Shown here piece after piece: positions 27,182-38,836 of a stretch of 64,000 nt of DNA (positions are counted from its first letter, which is position 1; each line of letters starts with the position of its first letter). Location of the stretch: contig NC_050468.1 of the NCBI RefSeq assembly GCF_013373865.1, forward strand, positions 6,448,510-6,512,509. Reading direction: 5' to 3'. The DNA comes from Monomorium pharaonis (taxonomy: Eukaryota > Arthropoda > Insecta > Hymenoptera > Formicidae). A program made the translations under genes and the position numbers. Under the pieces are notes generated by a model. It searched no databases, was not told where the DNA came from, and was given only the letters and a program-made list of their open reading frames with translations.

Positions 27182-27887
27182 GGCGGAGAGGAAGAGTGGG
27201 AGGAGAAAGAGCGAAGGTGCAGAGGAGACAGATGGAGCAAGAGGAGGAGTAGGAGGAAGAGGGGGGAGGGGGGGGAGGAACGAGGTAGTAGTACTGCACT
27301 CGGCGTCCGTCTCTCTCTTCCCGCGACGACTGCGACTCGCGCACGAAAACCGCTCTCAGGGGTAGTCGCGTGCCTCCCGGATAGTACCAGCACCACTGCT
27401 ACAACCAGCGAGATGACGATGACGATAATGATGATGATGATGATGATGATATGATGACGATGTCGATGACAAGAACAACGATGGAACGATGATCACGAGG
27501 ACAGACGGCGCTCGATCGAGAACGACCACAACGACGATGACGACGACAAGGGCGACTAGGGCGAGGAGAAACCGAGTGGGAGCGTCGCCAGGTCCACGCC
27601 GACGGGAACGAGGACGATGTCGGGGACGACGTCGACGACGACGACGATGACGACGATGACGATAACGAAAAACGTCCGACGACGATAGTGCTGTTCTAGG
27701 CGTCGCGGCGCTCACACACCGGCTCACTGAGCCCGAGGTGGGCGACACCGGCGGAACGGAGGATCACGGCTACGACCGACGAGGACCGAGAGAACGAGCC
27801 GGAGCTTTCCGATGAGAAGCGCAGGCGCGACGGGAGGCAGTCGTACGCGCGAGTGTCTCTCCCCCGTCGCCCACCCATCCGTTGTCG

Positions 27888-27929
<42 letters not shown>

Positions 27930-28146
27930 ATCACGCGCGCGCGCGCGCCTCTTTCTCGCGTTTTCTTTATCTTTCACCCCTCGTCTCTCTGCTTTCATAC
28001 GCGAGCGCCGTATACGCCGTTTCTTTTAATCCTGACTCAATGCCCGGAGCTCTCTCTGTGTACCGAAGTCGTTGTACGCTCTCTTTGGGGAGGGATATCG
28101 TTGGATCCGGTAGTATCGATAAATGCGGTTTCGCCCTCTTTCTCCC

Positions 28147-28147
<1 letters not shown>

Positions 28148-28193
<46 letters not shown>
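28148..28193. repeat. (CT)n array
   Basis: About 22 CT units near the right edge of the 25.8-28.8 kb island. Confidence 0.95.
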
Positions 28194-28196
<3 letters not shown>

Positions 28197-28850
28197 TTTC
28201 GAATCGACCTTTTCCTTTACGCGCCATTCGTAGGACGTGCGTCGTGCTTCCTATGAACTTGGAAAGGTCGATGGGATTTGGCGTGGGAGTCGTTGGACGG
28301 TGGTCGCTGTTGTTGACCGTCGTCGATGTCGTCGTGATTGTCGACGTCGTCGTTGATGTTTGATGACACACGGGGTGCTCTGCGGACGTGCTTGTCGAGC
28401 GGACCGCGTGTGGTCGAGAGTTGTACTTCGCTTTGTGATGCTATACTTCAGGACACGGTTCGCCGGTAACGAGCTCGTGGAAGAGAGAGAGAGAGGTGGG
28501 GGGGGGGGGGGGAGGAAGAAGGGAATGGTCCTTTGAGCGATGTCGTAGGTCTGGTCTCTTCTCGCCTGGAGGATACTTCCGGCCCTTTTCCACGGAGCTT
28601 CCGGAGCCCTTCTTCCCGAGAGCACGGCCCAAGTGGTCTCGTGTACCTACCTCGTGTGTGCGCGGGCAGGAAACTGACAGAAGCGCTGTTATGCCGCTGG
28701 AACATAATCGACGAGGAAATTACGTGTACCGTGCACGTCACATGCGACGCCGGTACACTCTTGCCGCGGCTAATTTACAGTACGCCCTGAAAGTACGAGC
28801 AAATTGCTTCCAGTAATTGCTTTTAGAAAGACCGCCGCGGCTACTTTTTA

Positions 28851-30536
28851 TTTCGCGCGCAAGTAGGTTAAAGTTATATTTTAAAGAGGGCTAATTTTTT
28901 CAAAGAAGGCGCTTGAAGCTCGACTAAATTATATTGAACAATTATTCTAATTAGGCTATTACATGTAAGCGGTCTAACTAAATAAGGCCGTTAAAAGAGC
29001 TGCATAAAGAGCCGCCGTTAGCGCCTGATGAGCCGCTTGCGCGTTTGTTATATACGAACACGACTCATGTCCTCTTAGAATCGTGAAAATGCACATTTCG
29101 CGTTGAACGTAACGCAGAAGGTGACCGAGATGAAGGTAGTCGCGTCTAACAAATGCAAAACAACGCATTCCTAATTACGAGAAAGAACGCTTGGGTGGCC
29201 CAGTTTAATAGAACGTCTCTGTTATATGGACGACGAAAAAATATGCGTATACGTTTTTATTTCTCTCTCCTGGAGAGAAATTAACGTCGCTAGCTACCCC
29301 CGACGAAGTCTTCATGCGAAGTAAGAACGCTATTGATGTAACGCGGTTACGTTTTCGCAATTATACCGTTCCGTCGACCGACTTTTCTCAATTGCCCCGT
29401 ATATCCGAGATGAAAAGCGCGCGTCCGTCGTTTCGCTTAATATGAACGACGACGTGTACCTAAAGCAGATAGTCTGAGACGCTTATGGCTCTCGAGCGAT
29501 ATTTTCAAAGTGCACGGCCGGAACGAGGGAACGTTAGTCGCCCTCCTCCTCCTCCTCCTCCTCCTCCTTTTCCTCCTCCTTCTCTTCCCTTCCGTCTACC
29601 ATTGCCCGCCAGGTAAACAAGCTCTTTATACATGTACAACGCGGTGGTACGTACGACGCGGCACTGCAATTACCCTGTCTATCTTGCAGCGAGGTACAGA
29701 GCCGTGCACGAGCAAAAAAGGAGAAGAGCCTGCTGCTCGCTCGTGCACTAGCCGCGCGCCACCGTAGAGAGAAGCTCCAATATCGGGATGTTTGAACGTA
29801 AAAATGCGAGGACGCGCGTGGATTTCCCCCGCTACATTACGTATCGTATTCGTCAAATTATTCGTGCGTCCTCGACGCGCAATTTTTCAGTATTTATAAC
29901 GCACCCTTTTCTCTCTCTTTCTCTTTCTTCCTCCCCTCCCTCCCCGCGCGTAGGCGTATCTCGCTTTCCCCCGACCCTTGACCTTTCACACGCGAGAGAA
30001 ATTCGCCTGACGATCATAAAATGTGAAGAATATGTTTAATTCAGATGATAAGATATAAGACAGGCGTTTCCTTTTTTCTCCTCTTCGAGAGAACGTAGCC
30101 GAGATGCGAGTCCCGTCCGACGTACGTCTAAAGACCAAGTATGTACTTGAGCTCGGAAACGAGATTCGCCCATTGACTTTATCGAGAGGCTTAATCTCGT
30201 ATGCAGACCGTACGCCCAACGCCAAATACGGTTGTGACCCCCATTCCATGGCATGTTTACGTCGAATGCGATCTCGATGATAAACGAGGAACCGTCAAAA
30301 TCGGGCGAACGCGCGGCCGTCGTAAAATGCTTGCGAGAGAAAATAAATTACGCGCTTAAACTTTTCGACTTTCTAAACAAAAAGTCAGCCGCCAAGCGTG
30401 TTATATGAAGTAGTAATAAGAAAGAAATTATCTCCAATTTCCAAGTCAGTTTTAGTAGAAACAGAACTTTTGTTAACAAACTGCAAAGGCGCGGGAAGTC
30501 AGATTTCTGATCCATTTACTAAGTTAAAATTCGACA

Positions 30537-30599
<63 letters not shown>

Positions 30600-32279
30600 C
30601 GACTATATAGGGGACACCAATACACACGTGCGTTCGGAAATAGAGTCAGCGTAGACGCGCAAATCGATACGGTGGCGAGCACACGATTGTTCCGTTCAAA
30701 TCAACGATTCGCTTTCGAAATTCAAATTCGCTTATCGCACGGCGATGAAAGCGGACGTACGGGCACGCTCGCACCTCGTCGAGCGACGAGCGAGGTAGGT
30801 AGGCGCGAGTGCAGGTGGTGCGTCGATTCCACATTTGGCATTCGCGAGGATCGGCGGCGATGACGGATGACAATATTCGTCCGGCAACAAGCGGCAACGG
30901 GCCATCGGCGGCGGATATTCGCATCGCGAGTATTCGACTCGCGTACGCGCTTCCCGGGTCCGGCATCCATCAAACATGCATCCTATACGTGTTTGCGCGC
31001 GCGTGCGACCCGCGTATCCTCGCGCGAGCGCGCGCGCGCGCACGTGTCGTCGCAGCCGGAGTCGGAACCGAGGAGACGCAATCGCGAGGATCCGCGGGCG
31101 GATCGATGCGAATCGCGCGAGGCGGCGCGGCGCGGCGCTGCACCCGTGCCGCTCGGCGGCGCCGGCACCCGCGAAACGTATGAATATTCCGCGCGTGCAT
31201 CGCACTCCGAATGCGGCGCGTCCGCCGGCATGCAGACCTCGCTCCGCCGAGATATTGAACCCGGGATGCCCGCAAAATGCGAACGTGATTCCGAAGACGG
31301 CTTAAACATTTGCTTTGAACGCAAAGTCGCGTTCAAACATATCGGCTCCTCGATATCGATACCTTCGATTTTGTATTTCGGAAACTGAGATCACTATTTT
31401 GCATTAAATTTAAGGATATCTATAATCGATACAGTATGTAAAAAGCATTGTCTAAATGACTTGTATTATTGAGAATATTATTAACAATTATTGAAACGTA
31501 TATGAATTTTATGAGATCGTTGTTTTATAATGACTGCGTAACATTAAGTTAATCCAATGTTTCTGATAATAAAATTTTACGTACTGTTTGTATATATGCT
31601 TAGTTTTGCCGTTAAAAATGTCGGATTGTATAATTAGCTAATTTAATTTCAATGCTTGAAATATAACGAAAGCTTAATTTTTAATTATTACGTCTATAAT
31701 AATTTTTTATAATTATTTTCTCACAGCGTTACCAAATTTTGCGTTATATTTCTTTAGCTTACAAGTATATTTTTATCTGTGTACGCACAAAAGCTACATG
31801 ATAAATGGAGTTAAATTTTTGTAAGAACATACAAAAAGATTTGCTCTAACTATTCATGTAATTATTAGTATATCAGAATATGCTTATAAAAATGTTAATC
31901 TATTTTTTTATCATTCTATCTTTATTGTTTATTAAATATAAAACAAGAATGGAAATGGCAAAAAGCGCGTTTTGAAATATAATATTAGTTTTGCTTTAAA
32001 AAATATGTTATATAAATTTTAAACAGATTAACGCGTCTTGATTTTTTAACCGTACCTCCTTAATCGATTCTGACAAAGCCTCTATATTAAAATGTTATTT
32101 CGCATTGTTTACATCGATACCGAAAACAGCGTTATGTAGCGAATTCTATGGAGAAATTTTCACCGATCAAATTTTTACCGATTTTATTTTCATTAATTTT
32201 AATAATTTTCTTCAGTATCCCCGAGAGTACATCATTTTTTGAATCGACGTGAATCAGTCACGAGAGCGTAGAGTCGTTC
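28851..32279. other. No supported gene; moderate-GC to AT-rich spacer
   Basis: Contains a (CCT)n run near 29,540, the (GA)n array at 30,539 and a CpG-rich, CGCG-rich block at 30.65-31.3 kb, then AT-rich DNA. Nothing coding is defensible. Confidence 0.5.
30539..30597. repeat. (GA)n array
   Basis: About 29 GA units leading into a CpG-rich block. Confidence 0.95.
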
Positions 32280-33049
32280 GTTCCCTCTTCCGATAGGATG
32301 GCTATTGGGGCCAGCACAGTGGTGTCGCCTTTTTAACCTTCTACCCTCCACTCCTTTTTCCCAACTCATATAAGTCATTACTGTATGGTCAACCGAGATA
32401 TACAAGCCACGCGGGGACGCGGGAGTGAGTGGTGGGAAAAGTGAGCGGTGGCGTGCGCTCTCGCACCCTTACGCGATTATGCGAGAGAGCGCGCAATTTC
32501 AAAACACGGTCCGGCTCCGACGATCGATCGAAGCCGCTCGTCGACGCGACGCTCGCTTCGAATTCTCGCGAGTCTTGCGGCTATGTTAATATTCCCGAAG
32601 TGCGTATCGATATCCATTCAGCGGGAGAGCACCCCGCACTCCGAAATGCTCGCTCGAAAATTGCGAGCGGGTATTGGATTTGAGTAGCATCGCGCTAGGC
32701 TAGGCGGCCGGATAGTAGTAGGCTAGCGCGCGTGTGCCCCGTGCGCCGCAATTACTTAATTGCTCGTATCTGATTGGGCCCGCCGCGGGGGAGGGATAAC
32801 GGTGTCCTCGGTTCGTGATTTGCGCGTCGCGCGTGCAACGCGCTTCCATTGGCCGGGTTACCTGGGCGGCCGACGAATCAGCCATTCATTTCTGGAACCC
32901 CCGCACTACCGGCGCTAGTAAACCCTGAGGGTGAGAAAGAGAGAACGAGGGACGAGAGAGGAGAGGAAGCGAGAAACCAACGTCGGCGAGGAATGAGGCG
33001 CGCGCGCGCGCGTGCGCCAGAGTGAGAGGTAGTGAGGAAGAGAGGGAGC

Positions 33050-33082
<33 letters not shown>

Positions 33083-33218
33083 CGACGAGTATCGAAGTTT
33101 CGAATGCGCCCGACATCGATAGCTAGCTAGCCGCCGTCGCCGCGCTGCGGCAACGCCGCGGCGCGTCCTCGCGACAGTATGAGGCCGACGCGCTCGCGTG
33201 TCGCAGAAATCGTAGCGC

Positions 33219-33252
<34 letters not shown>

Positions 33253-33679
33253 GGGAGGAGAGCGAGAAAAGAGAGCGAGAGAAAAGAGGAACGAAAAGGA
33301 GGAGTAGGAGAGAGCGAGCGGGAGGGAAATATCATCGTTACGAGACAGAGCGCGTCGTGACAAATGCCGGATAACAGTTAGGGAAAAAAAAGACGTAGAA
33401 TAAGGGGGAGAGAGAGAGAGAGAGAGAAAGCGATAAAGAGGGAAGCGCCGGTCGGTGGCGGCCGGTTGGCGGCGGTGGGGCGCAGGGCACGCTCTCTTGC
33501 GGTAGCTGCGTCAAGCGCCAGTGTCAATATGGCCGTTGACGTGAGCGCAGTGCGCGCAGAGACGTGGACGCGATAGTAGTCTCGGTTCGATCCCCCTAAC
33601 ATGAGGTATACTGCGACCAGGAGGGACGCTTTTACGTAATACCTGGATATAACGAACGTACCCGGCACGTACCCGTGAA
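32280..33679 (+). promoter_or_regulatory. Probable promoter / 5' UTR of gene A
   Basis: CpG-rich DNA with several GA arrays (for example 33,056-33,082 and 33,410-33,428) directly precedes the candidate initiator ATG at 33680. It contrasts with the AT-rich block at 31.4-32.2 kb. GA arrays are typical of GAGA-factor-bound insect promoters. No transcription start is assigned. Confidence 0.5.
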
Positions 33680-33755
33680 ATGAACTGCGCCGCGCCCGAG
33701 GCGGCCGCGGCAGCGGTAGCCGTCGCGAGCGGCAAGCAGATCGGCGCGGTACAAG
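33680..33755 (+). CDS. Gene A exon 1 (Ala-rich N-terminus)
   Basis: A 76-base open segment from ATG encodes MNCAAPEAAAAAV followed by 12 more residues and ends at a strong donor (AAG, then gtacgt) in phase 1. The acceptor at 35501-35502 (ATGTTTAG) begins with two bases that complete an Asp codon and then reads IKNAMFNNEEG in frame with the gene body. The exon lies in CpG-rich, GA-repeat DNA typical of a 5' end. It is not alignable to gene B, so the join rests on splice logic alone. Confidence 0.6.
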
Positions 33756-33933
33756 GTACGTGGTGCATCATCCTCGTCAGCCGCGCATACGAACAACGTG
33801 TTGTTCCCGTCCGTGCTGCTCTCGCTCGAAAGGAACGATGTTTACAAATGCGTGTCTCTCGACGCTCGACTCCACACTCAAGCCAAAGAGAAAGAGAGAG
33901 AGAGAGAGAGAGGAAGAGGGAGAGGGAGAGAAA

Positions 33934-33965
<32 letters not shown>

Positions 33966-34859
33966 TATCTCGCCGCGATCGATTCGTCTGTCATCCGGAT
34001 TCCGCGCCGCGTCCCGAGCGTAAACGCTGGGGTCCGCGTGGATGAACCCCCTACCACCCTCCCCCGGCCACGCTCGTGTTCGCGCGTGACTCGTGCCGCT
34101 TCCTCCGTCATCGTTTGTTAACGGAGTCACGCGACAAACTAGGCGAAAACCGAAGGAGTTTTGGACGCCGACGCCGCATGGCATGGGGTGCCCGACGACG
34201 TGACAAAAAAAAGTCGAAAGTGCGTCGACCGTGAGACGGGGGGGAAAATAACCGCGCGTTTTCGTTCGCGGAGGAACGAAAGCGAAGAAAATGCTCGTGC
34301 CTGCGTGGCGATCTCGTGTCGGCGGTGTCTCGTGTTGGTGCTCCGAATGAACGCACGTCTCGCTCCCGGGCGCATCTCCGGTTTGGAGCTTTACGAACCG
34401 GTGTTCGTGCTTTACTTTTCTTTCCTCCTGAGAATAATTGCGACGGACAAGACGGACGCGAATGCATCTGAGAGGTATAATTCCACTAGAGTTCGCGCTA
34501 GTCCTTGCCAAGGATCAATCGATGCGCGTCCTCGGGATAATTTACTATCGGCGTGTCCACTTTCCCGCGACGACACCGTCCGGCTTTTTGTCCGGCCTTC
34601 GTGCCGGCGAACGTGCATTCGGCGATCGATGCGACTTCCATTCAGGAATTTCGGAAACCGGCCGTTTTTACGACTCTGACAAGTTTTAGAAGTCAGTTTT
34701 TCATGGTGACTCGAAAAGCCGCACGCGAGCGGCTGTCGTTTGTCTCGAAACTACCTCCCTCGAAACTACACAGTGAAACGGTTCGGAAAATGTGGCATTC
34801 AGCTGTGAACGTTACAGAAATATACAACCGGCTTTTGGGCAATTTATAGTCGGCATGGG

Positions 34860-34905
<46 letters not shown>

Positions 34906-37900
34906 TCCCTCGCTCCCTCCCTCTCCCTCTCTCTCTCTCCATCTCTATCTTTCTCCCGGCACCTGCCGCAGCAGATGTTAAGAATGGTCAGGGTTGTAAG
35001 AAAATGATGGGCAGTTTGAAAACGTGCGTGAATTACTTAAGAGGATGTAATAATCGTTGATCTTTGTGAACAACGTTGAACGTACCTTTTTTCCCCCCTC
35101 TTTAATCGATGCGACGAATTCCGACGAAATATTCCGTTACGAAATTCTTAGCCGAATAAAATTCTACTGACAGATTTCGCTAGCTCCAATAAATTAATTT
35201 ATCGCCCTCATATATCATTTGCATCGGCGACAGCTTTCTCCATGCCATTAAAATCGACGATTCATCAGATTGATCTTTTCGAGCAAGAGCGTCAAACGTT
35301 TTCGTAATCGGTGAAACGCAATCTTCTAATTTGCAACGAAAATATTTAGATGGTATTCTATCGATCGTTGTTTAAGGTGCTTTTTATTACGTTTCTCGCG
35401 GCTCTCGGATGGAAATGCGTTGTTGCAACGTTTTTTTTTCTTTTTTTGTGTCTTACTACTGGATCATGTAAAAAAAATTGGCACGTCTGGATTGATGTTT
35501 AGATATCAAAAACGCAATGTTTAACAATGAAGAAGGATCTAAACTAAACAGTGACGACACAAAATCAACAGTTATAGAATTATTTCCATGGGTCTCAGAA
35601 TTTAAGAAAATGTGCAACTGTATATACGCAGACAAAAGTATGGCTTCTTTGGCAGAGCTTATGCAGTACTATATCAGGTAATGCACCAAGTATTTCGTGT
35701 ATTATTATATACAATTCACCAGTATTATCATCCTGAGCACTGGTGTCATAATATACTATTGCATGTGTTTCATCGATGTATATTCGATATGTAGCAATAA
35801 TTGATATCCATTTAAAAATTAGTCTAAATAAATCTAAAAATAAGCAACAAATCTATTTGCGCAAATAATAAAATTAGAATTATTAAAAACTTTTAACCAG
35901 AAAATTTTCAATCAGATTATATTTTGCTAAAAAATGTTCTTGAAAAATTAATATTTAATTAATATTTAATGAAATAATTATATTTCCAAAATAATCTCTT
36001 AAAGAAATAATTACTTTAATAAATAATTGTGATATGAATTACAATAGTGAAAGAGAGATAAAGAATTACAGTTTAAATTAAAAATTTGTTTTTAAAGCAA
36101 TATACATTATTTAACAATTCCTTATTGTTAAGGCAAACTTAATAATGGTCTTAAACTTTTAATAAATTTTTAAAACAATGTGGTATGTGTAATTTAAAAT
36201 TTAAATGGCAACATAATAACAATTAACAATATAGAGTCAACAAAAGACTTTCCATTACTCTATTTCTGTTTTCTTTTACATTGTATAATTTTTAAAATAT
36301 ATTTTATTTTTATAGCTCTTATTTTTTCTGTTGCTTCTTTTTTATTAAATTGAAAAACGTTAGCTACACACATTACACACGTAACTTCCTCTATACGATA
36401 TCATTATTGAACTGATCTTGAGGGTCATCCCGCTATTGCATTGACCCTCTCAATTACTTAATCAGATTGTCTGAAGGTCAAAAAATATTGTTTTATCTAT
36501 TACAAGCCAATGGTAAAACTATAAAAAAGTATTTAATTATCTAGTTTTGCTAAAATTTAGAAATGCACGAAGATTTAACATAGATTTTTGAAAACATATT
36601 ATTCTCCATTAGCATATTTTACAAAAATGTTTCAAGCTGTTTAGATCTAATATTGCGCATAAAAAATTATAGTGGTTGTTATTTTTCTTTCTTAGAAAAT
36701 TAGATTTTGTATACTACATATGCTAAATAATAGATTTTAATGTATTATATACTTTTATTTATACATACACATATTTATAGTAAATGTTAAAGTTGTAAAT
36801 GTTTAAGTATTTATCGTCTATTCTCTACACCTATAGATTATAATTAATATATGTAGGAACGTTTTAACATTACAAACGTTTAATATTAATATTATACATT
36901 TGTTATACAGCAAATGTGTGTATTTCATATTTTTATTGCAGAAATGTAAGTATCAGTGTGAATGAATGTTATACAAAGCCTTTACGAGCAGCAAAGTTGA
37001 AGGAATCTATTAGTGAAACCTTACTTTCGTTCTTATATATCTATCGCGAGCTTTCTGAGGTAAGTTTAAGGCAATTTGTATGGTATATCATGTTTGTATA
37101 ATCCGCTTTTCACTGTATATAGATTTTTGTAGTGGCACTATTCACATTTAAATAAATACAATTTAACTTTTTTCAGGACCGTAATAGATCTATTTACTTA
37201 AATTATATGTCCGATTTATTGGCATTGTACATAGATATGGAATTAAAAGCTTCGAAAAAAAGTAAAGAAGATCATAATAGAATTTGTACAAGAATTACTT
37301 CTTGTCTTTATGTATATTTAGGTATGTATTTTGAATGTTAGTTAATTTACTGATTTAATTAATAAGACTAAATTTTATTATTTTATCCAGAACATTCCAC
37401 AGAGCATTTGTTAGATACTTTGATAAAAACACAATTTATGTGCCGGGGTTATCACCGTATTTTAGATCCGATAATAACGTAAGTATTTAATATATAAAGG
37501 TATAGAAATTAAGTTGAAACTCGACATTATCTCTTCTGCCACATCATCTCTATCAGTAAAGATTGAATAATGAATTATCACATATAAATTTTATACATAC
37601 ATCTAAAATATTCAATATTTTATATTGTACGATATTATTTTTAAATTATCATTTTTTACGAAAATAATTTATGTAGTTTTATTTAAATATATTTTAGTTT
37701 ATTACTTTAAAATTAATATAAAATGTGCAATATACTTAATTATTTTTTAAATATAATTTTGGAACATGTATTAAAATTTGTTACATATTATATGTATATT
37801 TCTTTTTTATTTGATTTCAGAAATTAATATTAATAAATTTGATTTCAGAAAAGTAATTAAAAATATTCCAGCGCATCCCGAATCAAATATTATGTACATT

Positions 37901-38743
37901 CGTTATTTTCTTATTTATTGTCTTTGGAAAAAGATAAATAGCGATATAGCCGTGAAAAGTCAAATTATTACAACCGCAATTGCCTCTCTGGGAGCACCAC
38001 CAGCGACTTTCCCATCATGTGTAGAAGATGTATTACCAAAAGTGCCAAAGTGTCAACCAAATCCAACAAAATATTTGATGCAGCAAAAATTTGACATAAG
38101 AAAATGCTGTGAATTATTTATACAGTTTTGTAGAGAGAGCAGAAGAGATACATGGCTGCAAAAAAATGAAAATGCATCTACAATTCCAAGTTCATCCAAA
38201 AGGACTACTTCACAACTGGTACGTATATGGTATTATGGCGACACCTGGACTTATTGCGACACACTTGTTAACTCCTTAACTGCCAAAAATTGAGAAACTT
38301 TGACACTGAAGTTCATAGTCTGGAAAATCTCTTATTACTCCTTCGGACACATTTTGGATTTACCAGGCCATAAAGTACAGTGTCAAAGATTCCCAATTTT
38401 TTCGACAGTTTAGGCCGAAAGAACCAAGCCATGTCCGAAAAAACAAAGATCTTTGACGCTGGCATTTAAGGGATAAATAATTTTTTGAGATCTAGAAGTA
38501 AAAAATCTTAAGTGCAAAATGCTATTAATAGTTTTTAAATAAAAAATATTTAAAGTTGATTAATTAAATTATCTGAAATTTGTGCTCAAGTATGATACAA
38601 AGTAGTGAAAGTACTACATATAGAATTATGTAAATTAAAAAAATAAAATACTTAAAAACACCTTCACTATTATATGTCCAAACGTACAAATTTTGAACAA
38701 GATCTCAAGAGTCATTAACGAGTTACGATATCGGTGTGCGTGC

Positions 38744-38836
<93 letters not shown>

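Larger units (their letters stand above)
25800..28850. promoter_or_regulatory. Large CpG-, GA- and GAC-repeat-rich island
   Basis: About 3 kb with long polypyrimidine and polypurine tracts, G runs of 13 (27171-27183) and 15 (28498-28512), and GAC/GAT and GTC triplet stretches (27,060-27,110; 27,410-27,680; 28,315-28,360). All long frames are translations of these repeats. Best explained as a promoter, 5' UTR or regulatory island of a gene outside the window or unseen. Confidence 0.4.

Noticed and set aside
25944..27748. Several frames of 120-220 residues on both strands
   Set aside because: All overlap and consist of translated CT, GA, GAC and G-run repeats in CpG-rich DNA; none has a recognisable domain or flanking splice logic.
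33584..33593. GGTTCGATCC, a tRNA B-box-like string
   Set aside because: No A box, anticodon arm or pairing acceptor stem can be drawn around it on the same strand.
33777..34511. A 244-residue minus-strand frame inside gene A intron 1
   Set aside because: It includes the GA array read as Ser-Leu, has no domain, and competes with open frames on the other strand.
37778..37848. Extension of the gene A exon upstream to an ATG at 37778
   Set aside because: The true acceptor ends at 37848; upstream bases are pyrimidine-rich intron, and the extension does not connect in phase with the previous exon.
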